Shown in pieces: positions 58,831-64,000 of a DNA stretch of 64,000 bases (its first letter is position 1; every line of letters begins with the position of its first letter). The notes beneath the pieces were generated by a model, which made no database searches, had not been told where the DNA came from, and saw only the letters and a list, made by a program, of their open reading frames with translations. The position numbers were made by a program, and so were the translations under genes. Origin of the DNA: Neospora caninum Liverpool. Taxonomy: Eukaryota > Apicomplexa > Conoidasida > Eucoccidiorida > Sarcocystidae. The stretch lies in the NCBI RefSeq assembly GCF_000208865.1, contig NC_018395.1, forward strand, positions 6,310,839 through 6,374,838, given 5' to 3'.

Positions 58831-61800
58831 TCACTTCTCTTCGTTCTCTCCGTCGCCGTCACTTCTTTTGTCGTCGCCTTCTTCCTCTTCCGCTGCGTCC
58901 TTCTGTTCGTCGTCGCTATCCTGTCGTTTTTCGCTCTCCTTCAGCCACTGGTCCGCGAGCGCGTCTTGCCAGCTTTGCGTTGCTTGGCGCGAGGCCGCAG
59001 CGTCGTGCAGTCGGTCCAGGAGAATTTTGACAAAGGGCTGGTCGGGATTCTGTACCTGTTTCTTGACGCCTTCTGGAATGACTTCGTCGATGAGTTGCAT
59101 GTACTTCTCAGCATCGCTCGGGTCTTCTCTGCCTTCCACCGGCGCTTCCTCCGTTCCCTGGCCTTCTCGGCCTCTCTCTGAGGGTTCTTCGTCCTCTGCT
59201 TCTTCGACGGCGGCGAGGCACTGCCTCTTGATCGCGTCTTCTCGCGCCCGCTCGCGCGCCTCCTCCTTCTGCTCCTCCGCGGCTGTCAACTTCACGAAAT
59301 ACGCATGCAGGAGAGACCGGAAGCAGAGATCTTGCAAGAGCGGCACGGGAGCGATGCTGCGCGCCAGCGAGCTAGAGAACTTTGCTTTCAAGGACAGAAT
59401 GTACGGGTGATTCAGCACGTCGTAAATCCCGTTCTCCCGGCCCAACCGACGAGCCGGATCGGGCGCCAGCAACTGCTCGACGAGTTCGCGCGCGCCGGGC
59501 GGGAAGTGCGGCGGAAAATGGAGATCGTGCGCCTGTACCTGACAACGGAGCGCAGGAAGGCAAAGGGGAGACTCGAGAGGGGACAAGGAGGCAGCGAAAA
59601 AGAGACAAGAGAGACACGACGGAGAGAAAAAGAAGAGAAGAGAACGACGAGATGAAGCAGGGAGAGGGAAGAGAAAGAAGAGGCAAAGACAGAGACGACG
59701 AGAAAGAAGAGGCAAAGACAGAGACGAAGAGAAAGAAGAGGCAAAGACAGAGACGACGAGAGAGACGAAGAGAAAGACGACGAGAAAGACGACGAGAGAG
59801 ACGAAGAGAGAGACGAAGAGAAAGACGAAGAGAAAGACGAAGAGAGAGACGAAGACGGAGAGAAAAAGAAGAGAAGCGAACGACGAGATGAAGCAGGGAG
59901 AGAAGAGAAAGACGAAAAGAAAGACGAAGACGGAGAAGGCAGAGAAAACCAAGGATGAGAAGAAACCAAGAAGACAAACACAAATACGGAAACACGGTTG
60001 CGGGGAAGGAGTCGACGAGGGGGAACGAGCTCAGCAGACGTGAGGGAGCGCGTGGGAACAGAGGAAGGGAAGGCACACCGCGCGGAGGAGCTCCATACAA
60101 ACGCTCCAGGCAGACCCGCCCCAAGAAGAGAAAAGAAAACGGAAATTGCAAAGGAACGGCTTATGACCTTGAGGAAGATGAAGTAGTTTGTTGACGCGTC
60201 GAAGGGAGGGTTGCCTGTGGAGAGACATCCGACACACGCCGTCATCATCGTTTTCGCTTCTGAGCGCGTTCTTCCGGCTAAAGCCCAAACGACGCCGTAT
60301 CGTTCCAGTGCATGCAGTTCACCTCCGCCACGCGACTACACAGTGACCGTTTTCAAACGTCCCCATCTCGGCCTTCGTGTTGAGGCGCGAAAGCGAAGGA
60401 AAAAACGAGGGGAAAAGGAGAAATAGACGACAAGCAGAGGCGTAGGAGGAAGGGCAAGAGGCCGAACGCGCCCCGAGGAAGAAAGCTCCAATGGGGAAAA
60501 TGGAACGAAAAAAAACAGGGAGGAGAATGGAAGAAGGCAGAGAGGCGAAACCCCGATGGTAGGCAATGAAGACGAGAGACAAAAGGAAACCCGCTGGAGG
60601 TGAAGGAGCGACGAAAAGCAGGTCGAATCGTCAGGGGGTCGAACTCGCATCCTTTCTGTTACTCTGTCTCTCGTGTACCTGTAAGAATTTGGTAAATCGT
60701 GCATCCTAGACTCCACAGATCTCGCATTTTCCCGCTGTCTTTGTTCTGGACTGCCTCCGGGGGCATGAACTGCGGAGTGCCGATGTGGTGCGCGAAGGAG
60801 ACACGTGCCGGCCTAGCAGTCAAATCCGAAAAAGGACAAAAGCGCGAGAATCCTCAAGCTGCTGCTTCGTCCGCATGTGTGGGGTGCATGCAGAAGAGAA
60901 AAAAGAGACCGCTATAAAACGGCGACGAGCAGTGTGACCCCCACACGAGGCGGCACGACGCGTCCCGCAGAAGACAAGAATCCAAGGCTTCACTCTTTCG
61001 TCATATAGGCACACGCTTCTGAGCCGAAACGCCAGTCTATCACCCTGCCTTTCTCTAAGTGCCATGACACAACTACCTACCTTTCCACAAACACCAAAGC
61101 ACACTTGGTATTACGCTATTTGCTACACCTGTGTGCATAGATCTATGTAGGTGTCTCTTTTGTAAGACGTTTTTGAGGCATGCTTCACCTTATGAACGGT
61201 TTTGATAGCTTTCATCCACCTCCATGCACACCCGGCTTCTTGGTTGTTTAGCTACGTGTTTGACCGGCCGCCACATCGCGCGTCACGCCCTACACCCGTT
61301 TATGCGAGGGATGCCCACATCGCTACGCGGGGGGGGGGGGGGGGGGTACCGAGCCTAGTCTCGCCTTCCTAATCGGCACCGCTCCCGCTTCGCTGTGCGT
61401 TGATCTTTCGCAAAAGCTGGTCTCAACCAGTCTGAAAGGGATCCTACAGCTTTCGGTTTGACGCAGAGATCAGCGGCGAGGGAGAGCCGAGGATGGGCGG
61501 CTTCACTTCGGGGTGCTCGAGGTCGACGGCAGTCCCGAAGTCGATCAGCTTCAAATTGCCATCCCGCTTCACGACGATGTTCTCTGCCTGAAAAAGAAAC
61601 GAAGAGAAAGAGATCCCGAGAAAGAGGTCGAGTAAAGATCGAGAAAGAGACAACACGCAGGCAGAGTGAGACAAAGAAACGAAAAGAAAAGGAGAGACGC
61701 GAGAGAGCCAAGGGTCAAAGAGAGATGGAGCTTGTAGCGAGATACTCAGAGACGAATTGACACGAGCACGAGACGAGGCGCCGACCGCGGGTGCAAAAAA

Positions 61801-63923
61801 AGAATCAGCCACCAGAAGCCGTCGCCGTCTTGCAGTCGCCCCTGCGTCTCAGCCTCTGTCGCCTGAGTCGTGCAGAGGCGAAAAAGAGAAGTCGGGGTTC
61901 TCCTCACAACCGAGAGCCGCGGTCCCACCCCCCTCACTCGCCGCACCTTGATGTCTCGATGAATAATGCCCTTGGAGTGAATGTACTCGACGGCCGCGCA
62001 CAGCTGCAGGATGTAGCGCGCGGCGAGGTTCTCTGTCAGCACGCCTCCGTGCATGAGAAGTTCCCAGAGTTCACCGTTTCTGAGACAGACGGCAGGCGGA
62101 GAGAGCGCCTTTCCATTACGTCTACTTTTTCACTTTAGAAAACGCCCTCCGAGCACACGCCTTTCCTCACGCCTCGCCATCTCCAAACGCTGCGGGACGC
62201 AGGTGGAGACAGGGGCCGACAAAGAGCAGCCGAAGCCACGGGGCAACGCATCGTGTGTGTGTGTGCCTCACGACCAGCTGAGACTTCCAGAGAGCGCAAG
62301 CCTGTCCATTTTCAAAGAAGCGAGAGGGAGTTAAGGCGACACGAACACGAACGTATTGCGAAGCCGCAGCAGCGACTTGGGCGGAAGAAGACCGAGACAG
62401 CGGAGAGAGAGCGCAGCGAGAAGGAGACCTTCCTTTTTTTGACGGGGTTTTCCTGCAAGTGTGTGTGTGTGTGTGTCTGGCAGGCACGCGACAACGACGC
62501 GACATCCCGGTTTTCGATTGGGACCGATCCCACAGGCATCGGAGTCGTTTTCTCTCGCCGTTCGTCCGAGAGATGAAGGCGAAACGGCGAGTGTATCACC
62601 GCCGCGCCCTGCGATTTCTCTGTACAGGCGGCGAGGCGGCGGGGCAGCCGCGGAAGGCGACACAAGCAGCAAACCCCTCGTGGTGCATCTGCCTGTCACA
62701 CTCACTCCGCTAGCTCGTAGACAATGCAAACGCGGAATTCGTCTTTGAAGGTTGCGATCATTTTGATGACGTTCGGGTGTCCAGGCTCGTTGAGGCGAAG
62801 CATGCAGTGCCGCTCCATGAGCACGTCCTGGATCTTGTTCAGTCGCATGACTTGTTTCTGAGAATCGAAGGCAACGCAGAGGAAAAGATCCCGGAGATGG
62901 AGGAAGGCGCCTCCGAGAAAGACAACAGATAGAAAAGCGGCTCTCGCAGGAGAAGAAGAGAGCACGTGAAGGCCAACGGCACAGAGCCCAACTCGCCTCT
63001 TTCTCGCGCGGGGTGTAGAGCCTGCAGGAAGTGCCTTCTTGGCAGAGAGAGGAGAAACGATACGCAGAGAGAGGAGAAACGATAGGCAGAAAGAGGAGAA
63101 GACGGCTCGGCGGTGCGTCTTTTCTCCGCTCTCCTGGCGGTAAAGAGAGACGCGCGAGTTTAACAGAAGACATGCATCCACTGGGAATAGAGAGAGAGCA
63201 TGCAAGGCGCGTTCTGGGGTGCCGCGTCTCCTCGTGCTGTTCTTGATCCGCTCACTCGGTCAAACACTTTGAGGGCGTAGGCCTGGCCGGCAGGGTCGTC
63301 GACGAGCGTCGCCTCGAAGACCTCGCAGAAATTTCCGCGGCCCAAGAAGCGCTCCAGGGAAAAGTGGTCAAAGGTGAACTGACAAAAACAAGAAAGAACG
63401 GAGGCAAAGATGGAGACAGAGGGGACAGAAAAAGAGAAAGGTGCCACAGGCAAGAAGGTCCGCGGGAAGCACAGCGGGAGCTCGCAAATGAAGTGTGTCC
63501 TGCACACGCGCGAGGGCTCCTCTGAAAAAAGAAGAGAGGACAGGGAGAGTCTGACATCAGCAGGGGGAAAGAGCGGACAGAAAGGAAGCGAGGAGAGAAA
63601 GACGAAGGCAGGGAAGAGAACAGAGAACGCGGCGAGAGAGCGAAGGAAGGCCGCCACAACGGGGAAGACGGTAAACAGGGGAAATGAGAACAAGGCGAAC
63701 AAGATGAGCAAGAAGAAAACAAGGAGAAGAAGAACTACGAAACGAGAATGTAGAGAAGGCAGATGGGCAGAGAGAGACAAGAGACACAAAAGCGGCGAGA
63801 AGTTGAATGTGTGGTTTTTCTCCAGTAACGTACTTTTCCATCTTCTTTGAGAGGAGGAGGAGTCTTTGCCACAGAGAGCCGTGAGCGGCGGGAAGAAGAG
63901 GACTCGAGGAACCCTGCCTTCAT
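58831..63923 (-). CDS. SPARK: PDK1-like AGC-family Ser/Thr protein kinase
   Basis: Predicted upstream kinase that phosphorylates activation loops of other AGC kinases. Eight exons close in phase: 63834-63923, 63256-63378, 62706-62857, 61947-62079, 61463-61587, 60679-60812, 60168-60214 and 58831-59538; 503 residues from the visible ATG. Motifs: Gly loop FLGRGNFCEVFEA, VAIK-type Lys in YALKVFD, helix-C Glu in LMERHCMLRL, YELAENGELWELL, IIHRDIK, AENIVV, DFGTA, GTPQFMPPEA, RDLWSLGCTIYQILTGNPPF and FLKVQAHDLHFPPHF, with DPARRLG closing the C-lobe. These match PDK1 block by block. The tail of about 170 residues is acidic and coiled, and no PH domain is seen. KAEN replaces the usual KPEN. An upstream exon outside the window is possible: a TTCCAG acceptor lies near 63960. 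The symbol reflects recalled similarity to the T. gondii PDK1-like kinase SPARK; the exact orthologue was not searched. Confidence 0.88.
59619..59903. repeat. GA-rich minisatellite flanked by a direct repeat, in a kinase intron
   Basis: Within the intron 59539-60167. A block containing GGAGAGAAAAAGAAGAG and ACGACGAGATGAAGCAGG occurs at about 59620-59665 and again at about 59856-59902. Between the copies are about three units of roughly 31 bases (gagaaagaagaggcaaagac...) from 59671, then many 12-base GAGAAAGACGAA/GAGAGAGACGAA units to about 59860. Confidence 0.85.
61329..61346. repeat. Poly-G run of 18 in an intron
   Basis: Eighteen consecutive G on the plus strand in the intron between 60812 and 61463 of the PDK1-like kinase gene; likely length-variable and sequencing-error prone. 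Confidence 0.95.
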
Positions 63924-64000
63924 CGCGAAAAAGGGAAGTCGCGAAAAGGCAGAGTTTCTGGAAGGGAAATGTGCAGGACGGAGATTTACCGGAGAGGGGA

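Noticed and set aside
1..64000. CRISPR arrays, insertion sequences, phage or bacterial operons
   Set aside because: No spaced direct repeats, transposase frames, Shine-Dalgarno-led gene chains or terminators; the gene structure is eukaryotic throughout.

Overview
The window looks like nuclear DNA of a coccidian apicomplexan, most likely Toxoplasma gondii or a close relative (Hammondia, Neospora). The signs are GC-rich multi-exon genes with GT..AG introns of a few hundred bases, Ser/Pro/Ala/Arg-rich low-complexity protein extensions, many (TA)n tracts in introns and spacers, TGCATGC-type motifs, and coccidian gene families (a COWP-type oocyst wall protein, a GPI-anchored SRS-like surface protein, a PDK1-like kinase). 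There is no operon, phage, CRISPR or bacterial feature. The gene models below were assembled by hand from reading frame, splice sites and exon-phase agreement; where phases close, I give exact exon limits.

Layout, left to right. (1) <1-2699, minus: HP1-like chromodomain/chromo-shadow protein (resembles T. gondii Chromo1), 3' end outside the window. (2) 5560-9988, minus: five-exon pyroglutamyl-peptidase I with an intact Glu/Cys/His set and a very long N-terminal extension. (3) 12465-13109, plus: small secreted, probably GPI-anchored, SRS-like surface protein. (4) 15064-22811, minus: about 13-exon, probably mitochondrial alpha-helical-repeat protein (FASTK/heptatricopeptide type). (5) 23854-26771, plus: four-exon WDR33/Pfs2/FY homologue of the mRNA polyadenylation machinery, divergent from gene 4. 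(6) 29237-36824, minus: three-exon orphan of about 2,327 residues. (7) 40632-46970, minus: six-exon COWP-like oocyst wall protein. (8) 51414-56732, plus: single-exon, largely disordered orphan of 1,772 residues with a PP1-docking-like motif. (9) 58831-63923, minus: eight-exon PDK1-like AGC kinase (resembles T. gondii SPARK).

The genes do not form one pathway. They cover heterochromatin, proteolysis, cell surface, organelle RNA biology, mRNA 3'-end formation, the oocyst wall and AGC-kinase signalling, as expected for a gene-dense protozoan chromosome. Spacers of 1-4.4 kb hold no convincing genes. One spacer (around 47.7 kb) carries what reads as a short piece of organellar-type SSU rRNA, probably a nuclear insertion of mitochondrial DNA.
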